From Mastigocoleus testarum BC008 (GTDB taxonomy: Bacteria; Cyanobacteriota; Cyanobacteriia; Cyanobacteriales; Nostocaceae), in the NCBI RefSeq assembly GCF_001456025.1, contig NZ_LMTZ01000092.1, positions 78,003-142,002 of the forward strand: a DNA stretch of 64,000 nt, written 5' to 3'. The position numbers and the translations under genes are program-made. Shown in pieces: positions 53,537 to 63,200 of the stretch; within the stretch, counting starts at the first letter, position 1; each line of letters opens with the position of its first letter. The notes beneath the pieces were generated by a model that was not told the origin of the DNA, did no database searches, and was given only the letters and a program-made list of their open reading frames with translations.

Positions 53537-54703
53537 ATGTATCAGATAAAGCAACGATCCCTAAAGGAAAATAGCAATTCTGAATTAGAAAGCGTAGAAA
53601 TCATGAAAAATGCTGCTGAGAGTCAAGAAAAGGTTTTCAATAATTTAGAGACAGTAGCAGAAGAAGATTTTGTCATTACTGAAAATCTTGAAGCAGAAGT
53701 ACGTAATGCAGATGAAATGGGAGCGGCACGTGCTTCTGGATATAATAAGACCGATAATGATGATGCTGTCGGAGCTTTTTTTAAAGAAATGGCGCGTTAT
53801 CCCCTACTTAAAGCTGATGAAGAAGTAGAGTTAGCGCGAAGGGTTCAATTTTTAGAAGAATTTAGAAATGCACAAGCTTCATTGCAAGAAGAATTAGGTA
53901 ATCAACCTAGTAGAGAAAAAGTTGCTGCTCGGTTAGAAATGAGTGGGAAACAACTAGAAAATCGCCTATATCAAGGTCGAGTAGCTAAACGTAAAATGAT
54001 TCGTTCAAATTTGCGTTTGGTTGTATCTATTGCGAAAAGATATTTAAACCGAGGAGTACCATTTCTCGATTTAATTCAAGAAGGAGCAATGGGATTAAAT
54101 CGCGCAACAGAGAAGTTTGACCCAGATAAAGGTTATAAGTTTTCTACCTATGCTTATTGGTGGATTAGACAAGCAATTACCCGAGCGATCGCTAATGATG
54201 CTCGTACTATTCGTTTACCAATTCATATTGTTGAAAAACTCAATAAACTTAAAAAAGCTCAACGAGAACTCAAGCAACAATTAGGTCGCAATCCCACGGA
54301 GGTGGAGATGGCAGAATGTTTAGATATTCCTGCTCCACAACTGCGACAATTACAACAATTAAGACGTCAAGCACTTTCTTTAAACCATCGTGTTGGTAAA
54401 GAAGAAGATACGGAACTGATGGATTTATTGGAAGACGAAGATAACCAATCTCCAGAAGCAAAAATGAATGAAGGAATGATGCGTCAGGAGATTTGGGAGG
54501 TATTGAGTGACGTACTAACACCAAGAGAGAAAGATGTTATTTCTTTACGCTATGGTTTAACAACTAGCGAACCTTGCACCCTGGAGGAAGTAGGAAACAT
54601 CTTTAATTTATCCCGGGAAAGAGTACGTCAGATTCAAAGTAAAGCCATGCGCAAATTACGTCGTCCCCACATTGCTAAACGCCTAAAGGGTTGGCTGATA
54701 TAG
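53537..54703 (+). CDS. sigC: Group 2 sigma factor of RNA polymerase (SigC-like)
   Basis: A 388-residue sigma-70 family factor. The region 1.2 block is DDAVGAFFKEMARYPLLKAD, with region 2 KRKMIRSNLRLVVSIAKRYL, GAMGLNRATEKFDPDKGYKF and the -10-recognising STYAYWWIRQAITRAI. Region 3 is RLPIHIVEKLNKLKKAQREL, and the region 4 helix-turn-helix is EVGNIFNLSRERVRQIQSKA. The shortened N-terminus and the MARYPLL sequence fit SigC among the cyanobacterial group 2 factors; SigB/D/E remain possible. A second start at Met23 is possible. A long leader suggests complex regulation. Confidence 0.88.
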   Translation: MYQIKQRSLKENSNSELESVEIMKNAAESQEKVFNNLETVAEEDFVITENLEAEVRNADEMGAARASGYNKTDNDDAVGAFFKEMARYPLLKADEEVELARRVQFLEEFRNAQASLQEELGNQPSREKVAARLEMSGKQLENRLYQGRVAKRKMIRSNLRLVVSIAKRYLNRGVPFLDLIQEGAMGLNRATEKFDPDKGYKFSTYAYWWIRQAITRAIANDARTIRLPIHIVEKLNKLKKAQRELKQQLGRNPTEVEMAECLDIPAPQLRQLQQLRRQALSLNHRVGKEEDTELMDLLEDEDNQSPEAKMNEGMMRQEIWEVLSDVLTPREKDVISLRYGLTTSEPCTLEEVGNIFNLSRERVRQIQSKAMRKLRRPHIAKRLKGWLI

Positions 54704-54704
54704 C

Positions 54705-54724
54705 GCTACGCGCAAGTCATTAGC
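54705..54724 (+). repeat. 20-nt dispersed repeat, copy near sigma gene stop
   Basis: GCTACGCGCAAGTCATTAGC, one nt after the sigma gene stop codon. It differs by one base from 917-936. Related GC-rich mosaics with GCGTTAGC-type motifs occur elsewhere in the window. Confidence 0.75.
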
Positions 54725-55029
54725 ATGGCGTTTCCGTAGGACATAACAGAACGCGCCGATTGCGACCAAAAGCTTACAAGTTATAACTTTTGGAATTTAC
54801 AAATGTCCTAAACTTATTACGTACTGCGATATGATGCAGTTCTAGTTTGAAGATATTTCATTGGAATATATTTAGCTTGAAGCTAGAAGATATTTATCCT
54901 GGAAGATGGAAGATATTTTTTAGCTATAAGCTGGAATTTCTGAAATGTATTCAGCTTGAAGGTGGTTGACTGTAGAGCAAAATTTATGAACTAATAGCCA
55001 ATAGCTCTATCTTAACGAATAATTAACAA
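54725..55029. other. Intergenic region with AGATATTT repeats
   Basis: At about 54850-54965 there are loose repeats of a GAAGATATTTAGCTTGAAGC-like unit. No gene or terminator was recognised. Confidence 0.5.
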
Positions 55030-55539
55030 ATGGCTCTGCAGAGTAAATTTAGCTTGCGATTAGCTCAAGCAGAAGATTGTGATGCGCTATTTAATTTGAT
55101 AAAGGCGTTAGCTGAATATGAAAAACTACCTAATGCTGTTAGTGGCAATGTAAATCTTCTTAGACAGCATCTGTTTGCAGAACCTCAGTATATTGAGGCA
55201 ATAGTAGCAGAAAGTCTCAGCGATATTGTAGGGTTTGCCTTATTTTTTCACAATTATTCAACATTTCTGACTAAGCCAGGAATTTACCTAGAAGACTTGT
55301 TTGTTTTACCTGATTACCGACGTCAGGGGATTGGTAAAGCACTTCTTATTAAGCTAGCGCAAATAGCCTTAAAACGGGACTGTGGGCGTTTAGAATGGAG
55401 CGTTTTAGATTGGAATGAACCTGCCCAAAAATTTTATCGTGCCATGGGAGCATCAATTCTCGATGATTGGCGAATCTGTAGAGTTACCGGAGAAAAACTA
55501 ACTAAATTAGCTGACAATCATTTATCAGTTAATAGTTAG
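55030..55539 (+). CDS. GNAT-family N-acetyltransferase (diamine acetyltransferase-like)
   Basis: A 169-residue acetyl-CoA-dependent transferase. The fold is complete: RLAQAEDCDALFNLIKALAE at the start, GIYLEDLFVLPDYRRQGIGK as acetyl-CoA-binding motif A, and ECSVLDWN-type strand LEWSVLDWNEPAQKFYRAMG. The overall layout is that of spermidine/spermine (SAT) type enzymes, but the substrate is unproven. Monocistronic with no obvious partner. Confidence 0.87.
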   Translation: MALQSKFSLRLAQAEDCDALFNLIKALAEYEKLPNAVSGNVNLLRQHLFAEPQYIEAIVAESLSDIVGFALFFHNYSTFLTKPGIYLEDLFVLPDYRRQGIGKALLIKLAQIALKRDCGRLEWSVLDWNEPAQKFYRAMGASILDDWRICRVTGEKLTKLADNHLSVNS

Positions 55540-55748
55540 CAATTGACAATTAACAGTCAATATTTACTTTTATCGGCATCATTCATTAAGTTCTGAGTTC
55601 ATAAAAATTAACAAAAAACGGGGCATTAAGGACAAAAATTAACAAAACGATAAGTATGACGAATTGTCATTTGACGACTGCTGTTTCGTTTTTGAGAATT
55701 GAAAGGGACATTTAACCGAGTCATCCTTTTAGGCAGAGGAAACACTGA
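55540..55748. promoter_or_regulatory. petJ leader region
   Basis: TTAACAATTGAC-type repeats (55530-55560) follow the acetyltransferase. AGAGGAA at about 55735-55741 is the petJ ribosome binding site. Copper-responsive control is known for petJ genes, but no operator was recognised by eye. Confidence 0.45.
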
Positions 55749-56084
55749 ATGAAAAAAGTTCTTTCTATTTTGATCGCGGGTATAGCGATTTTAAGTTTTG
55801 CATTTTGTCCTCCAGCTTTGGCGGGTGATGCTGCAAGTGGAGCAAAAATTTTCGCAGCTAACTGCAACGCTTGTCATATGGGCGGTAATAATGTAGTTAA
55901 CGGTGCTAAAACATTAAAATCGGATGCCTTGGAGAAATATGGTATGAACTCTATTGAAAAAATCACATACCAAGTAAACAACGGTAAAAATGCAATGCCA
56001 GCATTTAAAGGTCGCTTGACCCCTCAACAAATCGAAGATGTAGCGACCTACGTCTTGGATAAATCAGCTAAAGGCTGGAGCTAA
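55749..56084 (+). CDS. petJ: Cytochrome c6 (PetJ)
   Basis: A 111-residue precursor with a signal peptide (about 1-25, cleaved after PPALA). The mature soluble lumen protein carries electrons from cytochrome b6f to photosystem I or the terminal oxidase and replaces plastocyanin under low copper. Heme c is bound by CNACH (Cys39, Cys42, His43) and axial Met83 (NAMPAFKG). The end is TPQQIEDVATYVLDKSAKGW, normal for c6. A terminator follows. Confidence 0.96.
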   Translation: MKKVLSILIAGIAILSFAFCPPALAGDAASGAKIFAANCNACHMGGNNVVNGAKTLKSDALEKYGMNSIEKITYQVNNGKNAMPAFKGRLTPQQIEDVATYVLDKSAKGWS

Positions 56085-56107
56085 GACTAAATAATCGTTA
56101 TTTCCTA

Positions 56108-56144
56108 AAATTGTAGAGTGGGCAAGTAACCTGCTCTACAATTT
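56108..56144 (+). terminator. Intrinsic terminator of petJ
   Basis: AAATTGTAGAG (56108-56118) is complementary to CTCTACAATTT (56134-56144), an 11-bp stem with a 15-nt loop, followed by ATTTTA. It lies 23 nt after the petJ stop codon. Confidence 0.85.
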
Positions 56145-56226
56145 ATTTTAGTGTAAAACCGTAGTGTAAAAAAATACATTAGAATAAGTATTCTAGTTAA
56201 TATTCCAGTCTCAACAACTTAAACAT

Positions 56227-57171
56227 ATGCTTAATCGCTGCTACGGCTTGATTTTAGATTTGTTGATTTTAAGTGTGTTGGTTGTTTGCTTGTGTTTGGG
56301 TATTTTTCTCAGCTTTCCAAACTCTTCATTAGCGGTCTCAGATGAGAGAACGAAAGCAGATAATTTATTTGGGTTAGGTATCGAGTATATACAAAGAGGT
56401 GATTATCGGGGAGCAATCGATAATTTTCTTAAGGTTACTAAGTTAAAGGAAGATTTTGCACCAGCTTATAGCAATCTTTGTCTTGCTAACCTTCAAATAG
56501 AAAATTATCCAACTGCAATTCAAGACTGTACTAAAGCTATAACCTTAAATCCTAAAAATACAGAGGCTTTGCTAAATCGCGGGTTAGCTCACTACCGAGA
56601 AGGAGATTTTGAAGCTGCGATCGCAGACGATAACAGGGCTATCAAAATTAAACCCTATGATTTTCGTGCTTACTATAATCGAGCTCTAGCAACTTCTGCT
56701 TTAGGCTATTATCAGATAGCAATTATTGATTATAACCGTGCTTTAAGTCAAGTTCCTCAGACCCTGAGTTCATCAATTGCAGAGATTTATAATGACCGAG
56801 GTTTAATGAATTTAGAGTTACAAAATACTCCTGCAGCATTGATTGATTTTTCTCTCGCAATTCGCCACAACGCAAATCACTACAAAGCTTATTTTAATAG
56901 GGGCTGTGTTTGTTCTAATAATGGCTATTTTCACAAAGCCATACAAGACTTTACAAATGTAATCGAACTACAGCCAAATGATGCAAATGCTTATGTTAAT
57001 AGAGGTGTAGCTTACTATCATCTTGGCGAGCAACAAGCAGCGATCAAGAACTTGCAAATAGGTGCTGCATACTTTGCTAAACAAGGACAAGAGTTAGCTT
57101 TTGAACAAACTTTAGATTTAATCGATAATTTCGAGGAAGTATCTGAAGATGAATTTGCATATATTGCTTAG
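56227..57171 (+). CDS. Exported or membrane-anchored TPR repeat protein
   Basis: A 314-residue protein. An N-terminal hydrophobic segment (~8-32, LILDLLILSVLVVCLCLGIF) acts as signal or anchor. About seven tetratricopeptide repeats follow (~43-290), for example TEALLNRGLAHYREGDFEAA and ANAYVNRGVAYYHLGEQQAA. TPR proteins are protein-protein scaffolds; the partner is unknown. It ends with an acidic tail (NFEEVSEDEFAYIA). Single gene. Confidence 0.87.
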   Translation: MLNRCYGLILDLLILSVLVVCLCLGIFLSFPNSSLAVSDERTKADNLFGLGIEYIQRGDYRGAIDNFLKVTKLKEDFAPAYSNLCLANLQIENYPTAIQDCTKAITLNPKNTEALLNRGLAHYREGDFEAAIADDNRAIKIKPYDFRAYYNRALATSALGYYQIAIIDYNRALSQVPQTLSSSIAEIYNDRGLMNLELQNTPAALIDFSLAIRHNANHYKAYFNRGCVCSNNGYFHKAIQDFTNVIELQPNDANAYVNRGVAYYHLGEQQAAIKNLQIGAAYFAKQGQELAFEQTLDLIDNFEEVSEDEFAYIA

Positions 57172-57237
57172 AGAATGTTTTTGATGCTCTCTACTCGAAT
57201 CAATCAAAAAGGATAAATTCGATATTGCGCGTTCATT

Positions 57238-57274
57238 AAAAAAAGCGGTAGCGATTTATTGTTTCGCTACCGCT
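57238..57274 (-). terminator. Intrinsic terminator of the VWA gene
   Basis: AGCGGTAGCGA (57244-57254) pairs perfectly with TCGCTACCGCT (57264-57274). On the minus strand it is followed by a seven-T run (57237-57244). It ends the VWA gene transcript. Confidence 0.9.
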
Positions 57275-57344
57275 CATAGAAGTTTCGACCTCTGATATGC
57301 CTTTTTTAGGTTCAATACTTTTTGATTTGGAAAATCTCTAAAAT

Positions 57345-58592
57345 TTAGTGTAGAGATTTAGAATTTTTTAGACTTGTAGATTTCTTGAGATTTGAAGTTA
57401 AACTTGATTGACCAGTTAGACCGAATGCACACACTACTAGCAAACCAAAGATTGTAGTTGGTTCGGGGACTGACTGAATTGGATTTTTTGAATATTTCAC
57501 ATCAACATTAATGTCTACTCGACCAAAACCAGGAGCAACAAGACTTAAAGAGTCGTCTTTATCATTTATCCCATCTGCTAACAAAGTAACGTTGAAAGTA
57601 CGACTTTCACCTGCTGGAACATTAGGAAATATACGTGGTTGAGTGTTTGCAACATAACCAAAGTCATCACCAACGACATCGAGAGTAATATCTTTGAAAA
57701 CATCGCTTAAGCCTAAATTAATTGCATTAATCAAGTTACTGCTGTCAGGACTTAATTCTACTACTGAACCAAACCCAAAATTATTTACTAGATTTTCATA
57801 ATCGGAGCGTACATTTTTCGTGACTGCAAAAATAGGAATTATATTTGCATCTTCTAATTTTTGCTTAACTTGCTCAATTGCAGGATAATCTTCTCCGGTT
57901 CCTGGTTTATTTCCATCAAGAATAGCATCACCGTTGTTTGCAGGTACTGAAGGATGATCCCCTGCTTTATGAAACTGTGCATCAGTTGAGAGAACAACAA
58001 CTTTAAATGCGTCTTCGCGGAAGCCAATTTCATTTTCACCGCGTACAGCAGCCTGCAACAACGCTTCTAGCTGTGACTCAGGAAAGTCACTCCCTCCTTT
58101 TGCAAAGAGATTATTAACAGTTGTTTGTAATTTTGTTACATCGCTAGTTAAACCAAGATCTGTTTTGTAGACAAAACTACTTGAACTTCCAAATGGACTG
58201 ATAGGTTTGTCAATAAAAGAACCGACTCCAAATTGTGCATCTGAAACTGTACCTTTAACGGAATCAACTAGACTAGGTACTAAGTTTTGGATATTTTTTA
58301 AATCATCGACAAATGAACCAGAAACATCTTCTAGTAAAAATAAATCAAGCTTTATTGGCTTCGTGGGTATTTTTACTTGTATGTCTACAGAAAGAGGGTC
58401 ATTTGCATCGAGATAAACATTATATGTATCTGGACTTACGGATGCATTTTTGGGGGCTGGAGTAATACTTTTGATTTTACTTTCAGCAAGAGCTTGTGAC
58501 GGATTTAATATTCCAGTAAAGCTTACAGATAGTACTGTACCTAATAAGATTTTTGAAAAGTTTTTAATTAAACTATGCATATTAAAATCCAA
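57345..58592 (-). CDS. Secreted integrin-beta-like VWA-domain protein with PEP-CTERM anchor
   Basis: A 415-residue exported protein: signal peptide (~10-36, ending SQALA), then a VWA/integrin-like domain (~78-320). The metal-ion site is DVSGS (89-93) in KLDLFLLEDVSGSFVDDLKN, and VGSFIDKPISPFG strongly recalls the integrin-beta I-like domain (FGSFVEK). Later, a beta-sandwich (~320-370) is followed by PEP-CTERM VPEPTTIFGLLVVCAFGL and a basic tail. PEP-CTERM proteins are sorted by exosortase to the cell surface. Probably an adhesion or matrix protein. Integrin likeness is a pattern observation, not proof of function. Confidence 0.8.
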   Translation of the reverse strand: MDFNMHSLIKNFSKILLGTVLSVSFTGILNPSQALAESKIKSITPAPKNASVSPDTYNVYLDANDPLSVDIQVKIPTKPIKLDLFLLEDVSGSFVDDLKNIQNLVPSLVDSVKGTVSDAQFGVGSFIDKPISPFGSSSSFVYKTDLGLTSDVTKLQTTVNNLFAKGGSDFPESQLEALLQAAVRGENEIGFREDAFKVVVLSTDAQFHKAGDHPSVPANNGDAILDGNKPGTGEDYPAIEQVKQKLEDANIIPIFAVTKNVRSDYENLVNNFGFGSVVELSPDSSNLINAINLGLSDVFKDITLDVVGDDFGYVANTQPRIFPNVPAGESRTFNVTLLADGINDKDDSLSLVAPGFGRVDINVDVKYSKNPIQSVPEPTTIFGLLVVCAFGLTGQSSLTSNLKKSTSLKNSKSLH

Positions 58593-59441
58593 TAAATTAA
58601 TTTATTATTTGTGGTCTTTTAAAATGTTTTTTTAATCTATTTCTATCTCGAAGGAGAAAGATTTACCCAACTCTGTAGAGTATCTAATTTTTTTATTTAG
58701 CTTATTTTATTTAGCTTGAAACAAAAATTGTATAAGGATACTTTGAGCTACATTATTGGGTAAAACCTAATATCGATTCTCAAGAACTTATAGAGAGCTT
58801 TGATTCAGTATTTTCTCTACTCGTAATAATCACGATAAGCGCGTTTTTTTTGAGGTGCCAGGATTTCTACGGACATTTACACAAACATTAAATTATAATT
58901 TTTAAACTAAATTTAGCTAATGTCTTTTACCATAATGATTTCACTACCAATTATTAATTTTTTTAGATATAAAATTTATAAAGTACGCGTTTGAATTCAA
59001 GTTATTTTTACGTAGGTGGAGTGACAAGCTTAAAATGGTGGTTCAGAAATATTCAGCTAGTTATTTAACAACGAGTTGGGTAAATAATAGATAGATTAGT
59101 TCTGGTAAGAATGGATATATGATTTGTGAAAAGATAAATCAATAAGAGACGTAGCATTGCTACGTCTCTACAAAGATATATTTTTTATGAAATGATTTAC
59201 GATTGTGATATTACTAGGACTTATACACTCGTTACTAGTTTAGTTTTTAATGTTTTGAGATCAACCGCACAAGAAGGTGAATGCTATTTCCTTGCGTAAA
59301 AGCTGAGCCGTGCCTTAAGGTAAATGCTAACCTTGTTTGTGTTGCAATGACTGTAATTGCGTTATCCGTGCGTAAGTCTTGATTACATTGAATTTGCATA
59401 ATTCCTAAATCAAAAACAGCATAGCAAATTTAGTCGCACTG
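58593..59441. other. Intergenic region with palindrome and a partner of the Roco-linker repeat
   Basis: No gene. At 59145-59171 there is a palindrome of the GTAGAGACG family (GACGTAGCATTGCTACGTC). At 59341-59385 a 45-nt sequence is ~82% identical to 16071-16115 inside the Roco gene. The AT-rich part before 58800 should hold the promoter of the VWA gene. Confidence 0.65.
59145..59171. repeat. Palindromic element (GTAGAGACG family)
   Basis: A 20-nt core GAGACGTAGCATTGCTACGT is self-complementary over most of its length and continues with CTCTAC. Same family as 8698-8725. Confidence 0.8.
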
Positions 59442-60020
59442 TTATTTATTTGTTATTCTCACATTTTCCTTTTTAGATAAAGCAGCAACTCCCAGCGCAA
59501 CTGCAGCACCCAAAATTGTCACGGGTTCGGGTACAGGTTGAGGTACATTATCTTGTTGTGCAAAGGTCACTGAACCAGCCCCACCATTTGCATTCGTGGG
59601 CGCATAGGTAAAGTATGATTCAGAAATATCAGTAAAGCCAGGAACAAAGGAAAAATTTAATTGAACGCTACCAGCAGTTGCATTATTAACATTAAAGCTT
59701 AATCCTGCTAGGTCATTACCAATAAAAGCGACTTCTGGTCCACCATAAACATCATTGGCTTTAGTAAAAGTACTACCGAGAAAATCAAATTCAAGGTTAG
59801 CAACAGGGATGTATTCTTGAAAGAAAAAATCGCCAGTTCCGCTCACCAATGATTCATCATAACTAAAAGAACCCTGAAATCTTTCCCCAGATAAAGCACC
59901 AGAATCGATTTCGCCTTCAAAGTTAAAATTAACAGCTTCAGCAGGACGTGCATCAACAATAGCAAGGCTAAGAACTAAGCTAGCAGTTGCAAGGGCAAAT
60001 TTTTGTAAAGTATTTTTCAC
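59442..60020 (-). CDS. Small PEP-CTERM exported protein
   Basis: A 192-residue protein with signal peptide (~1-30, ending PAEA), a beta-rich middle (~33-155, NFEGEIDSGALSGERFQGSF, typical of PEP-CTERM family surface proteins) and a C-terminal sorting signal PVPEPVTILGAAVALGVAAL followed by a short basic tail. Processed by exosortase. Function unknown; likely part of the envelope or matrix together with the neighbouring genes. Confidence 0.85.
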   Translation of the reverse strand: MKNTLQKFALATASLVLSLAIVDARPAEAVNFNFEGEIDSGALSGERFQGSFSYDESLVSGTGDFFFQEYIPVANLEFDFLGSTFTKANDVYGGPEVAFIGNDLAGLSFNVNNATAGSVQLNFSFVPGFTDISESYFTYAPTNANGGAGSVTFAQQDNVPQPVPEPVTILGAAVALGVAALSKKENVRITNK

Positions 60021-60215
60021 GATCTTTTCCTTAAACTTTGAATGTGTATAATTTTTGAGTTTTAAAAAATTTTGAGCTTGAAAATTTTTAAATTTGGAAA
60101 TGTTGAATCTAAAAATCTTTTAATCTAAAGATTATTGATTTGAAGATTGTTGATTTGAAAAATAGCAGTCTTAAATGTGGAGCGATGGGGAAACCATCGC
60201 CTCAATTTCAGTTAA
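60021..60215. repeat. Loose AT-rich repeats between two surface-protein genes
   Basis: Imperfect repeats of GATTTGAAGATTGTT / ATTATTGATTTGAAG at 60120-60165. No gene. Confidence 0.6.
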
Positions 60216-63200
60216 TTAACCAAATATCAAACTATCAGGATTTTCATTGAGTTCTGCTACGGAAACATCCTGTAAAAATAGATATGGTCTGAAAGCTGCA
60301 GAACCATCTATTCCGTCTGCATCTATTTGTAAGGAAGTTCCTCTAGTTCCATAGGAAACGAGTTGGACATAACCATCATCAATTGCATTGGAACCGTTGA
60401 AACCGACACTCTGGAGAACACCTTTAAGATCAAGGACATCATTAAGCGCGTCAAAGTCAGCGATCGCATCACCTGCATCTACAATACTGGTGTAAACGAT
60501 TTGGTCTTGACCTCCTCCGGTGGTAATTCTGTCTGCACCTTGGAAGCCAGTAATGATGTCATTACCATCTGTTCCCAATAAGGAGTCTCTACCTGCAGTA
60601 CCATTAATGATATTGTCATCGTTGCTGGGATTTACGGTAATATCTACAGTGGCGTTGGTCGTATCAGTGCCATCACTGACAGTATATTCAAAACTAGCTA
60701 ACCCACTGAAGTTGGGTTCTGGGGTAAATAAAACATTACCATCTGTATCCAGTTCTACACTACCATTGGTAGAATTGTCCACCTCGGTAATTGTTAAGGA
60801 GTCGCCATCAACATCACTGTCATTTTCTAATAACTGGCTGGAGAGGATGGTCAGAGGTTGATCTTGATTGGTTTCGGCTGTGTCATCTGTGGCTACAGGT
60901 AAGTCATTAACAGGATTGACCGTAATATCTACAGTGGCGTTGGTTGTATCAGTGCCATCACTGACAGTGTAGGTAAAACTATCATTACCGTTGAAGTTGA
61001 CGTTGGGAGTATAAGTTATTGTATCATCAGTGGGGTCGGTTGGGGTGCCGTTATCGTTGATAGTTGCGCTACCGTTGCTCGGTGTTTCGGCGATGCTTGG
61101 GGTGAGGGGATTGCCGTCTGCATCGGTGTCATTGGCTAGTACGTCTATTTCTACTGCTGTATCTTCGTTGGTGGTAGCTAAGTCATTTACGGCTTGGGGT
61201 GAGGTATTGATAGATTCACTATTTACATTAACCGTAGCGGTACCAATAGTTGTAAAGTTAGCTAAATCAGTTGCAGTAATAGTAGCGGTTCTTGACCCAG
61301 CAGTTCCGGTGATATTTGTAAAAGTAGCTTGATATTGGTCAGCACTTACTTGAGTTGCTGTAACTGTTTCTCCGGAATCATCAACATCTCCATCACCATT
61401 AATATCAAAGGATATACCTACGGACTGAATATCAATATTATCAGTTGCTGTTACATCAATATCTATAAAATTACCAATTCTGATGTTAGCAGGTGCGGAA
61501 ATTGTGGTGATTACAGGAACTTGGTTGTCTAAAGCATCAGGACCGAATATTTGTTCAATATCATCTATGGTTAATTCTTCTTCTGTTGAGTTCGCAGTAG
61601 TACCAGCTAAACTAAATATTCCATAACTATTGCCTAAAGTAGTGAAATAATCAGCAAAACCTAACTTTATATTTCTCCAGTCATCAAAAGGAGAACCATC
61701 GGAATAATCTCTGATTAGAGTTGGGGTAGTGGTAAAAGTATCTGGGTAAAGTTGATATAAATAATTCATGACACTTTTATAGCTACTTTTTTCCGCAGCG
61801 ATAGTAGTATCTCCTTCTAGAAAAATAGGAGGAGTTGTCTTATTATCTTTGCCTCCATGACGTAAACCTAATGTATGACCAAGTTCGTGAATTAAGGTTT
61901 GTCCTTGTAAAAAACCAGCAGGTATCGCAATACTTTCAGGAAAAGAACCTATAAAATCTGTGACGTTACGTAAACCTTGTAAAGACACAATTAAATCGTT
62001 ACCAGGGATCGAGCGAAAATCTCCACTATCTGGATCTATTTCTTGTAATTCAGCTATACCACTAGATCCATTTAAATCAGAATAGTCAGCAAATACGGCA
62101 TAACGAAAAGCTAATTCCCTTGCTCTTTTGGTAGTTGTTCCAAAAAAGTTATCTTTGATATTCTCAAAAGAACGAGAAACTGCGAAACCGTCACCATTTT
62201 TATCTTCGGCTCCAGAAGCTGGAAAGTTTTCATCAAAGTAAACTAAGTCAATATGGTTTCTAGTACCCGCTTCTCTAATAAGATCACCACCTTCTAAAGA
62301 TCCCGAACCCATATTTCGACTTAAACCAGTTCCTGCATCAATGTGAACTGTAATGTCTTGGTCTTTAAATACATCTACGACAAAATCTAGAGCTTGTGCT
62401 TGAGGTGAAAAGTCTCGACTAGTAGCTGCATCTGGAGCTAACCAGTCAATTTCCAAGAATAAATCTTTTTTATTCTTATCAGCCCCCATTGCTTTGAGGT
62501 CTAAATCTATTATCCCATCACGGTCAATATCAATTCCTTTTTCTTCCCAATGGTCGAGTAAACCATCCCCATCTGTATCAAGATGCTCTGCTTTGATAAT
62601 CATCTCTCCATCATCTGTGTTAGCAAAAAACGCTATTTGATGACTATCAGGAGAAGAATTTGTGATTCCAACATTAGCTATGGGATCATAAACGGAAATG
62701 TCGTTAACAGTAGCACCATTAATTACATCATCTACTTGAACAACAGGAATAGCACTTGTCTGATTAAAATCAAATCCTTCACTTCCATCAAGTTTAGAAT
62801 CAACCGTAACTTTAACTGTCCAAAGTGCTTTTTGATCTGAAAATAATAAGGATTTAGCTGTTATTGGATTGTTACGACTAGCTTGATTGGGTGTGCCGAT
62901 AAAACTAACTACAAAAGTATCATCAAGAATACCAGTTCTGCCACTTTCAACATGAGAAACACCAATCCTACTATTGATGTCAAAAGATTCAAATTGAATA
63001 ACAGGAATATCTCTAGTTTGAGTATTTAAATCTCCATATCCCAGTTGCAAGGGATTGCGAGAACTGTTCTCTCCTGCTATTGTAATTAGTTCGCGTCTAG
63101 AACCAGTATCTATACTCGCAAAGATTCCCGAACCATTACCGCGATCGCCAGCAAAGACTACAATCTGACCATCATCGCTAATTCCAGGACTTCGACCTAT

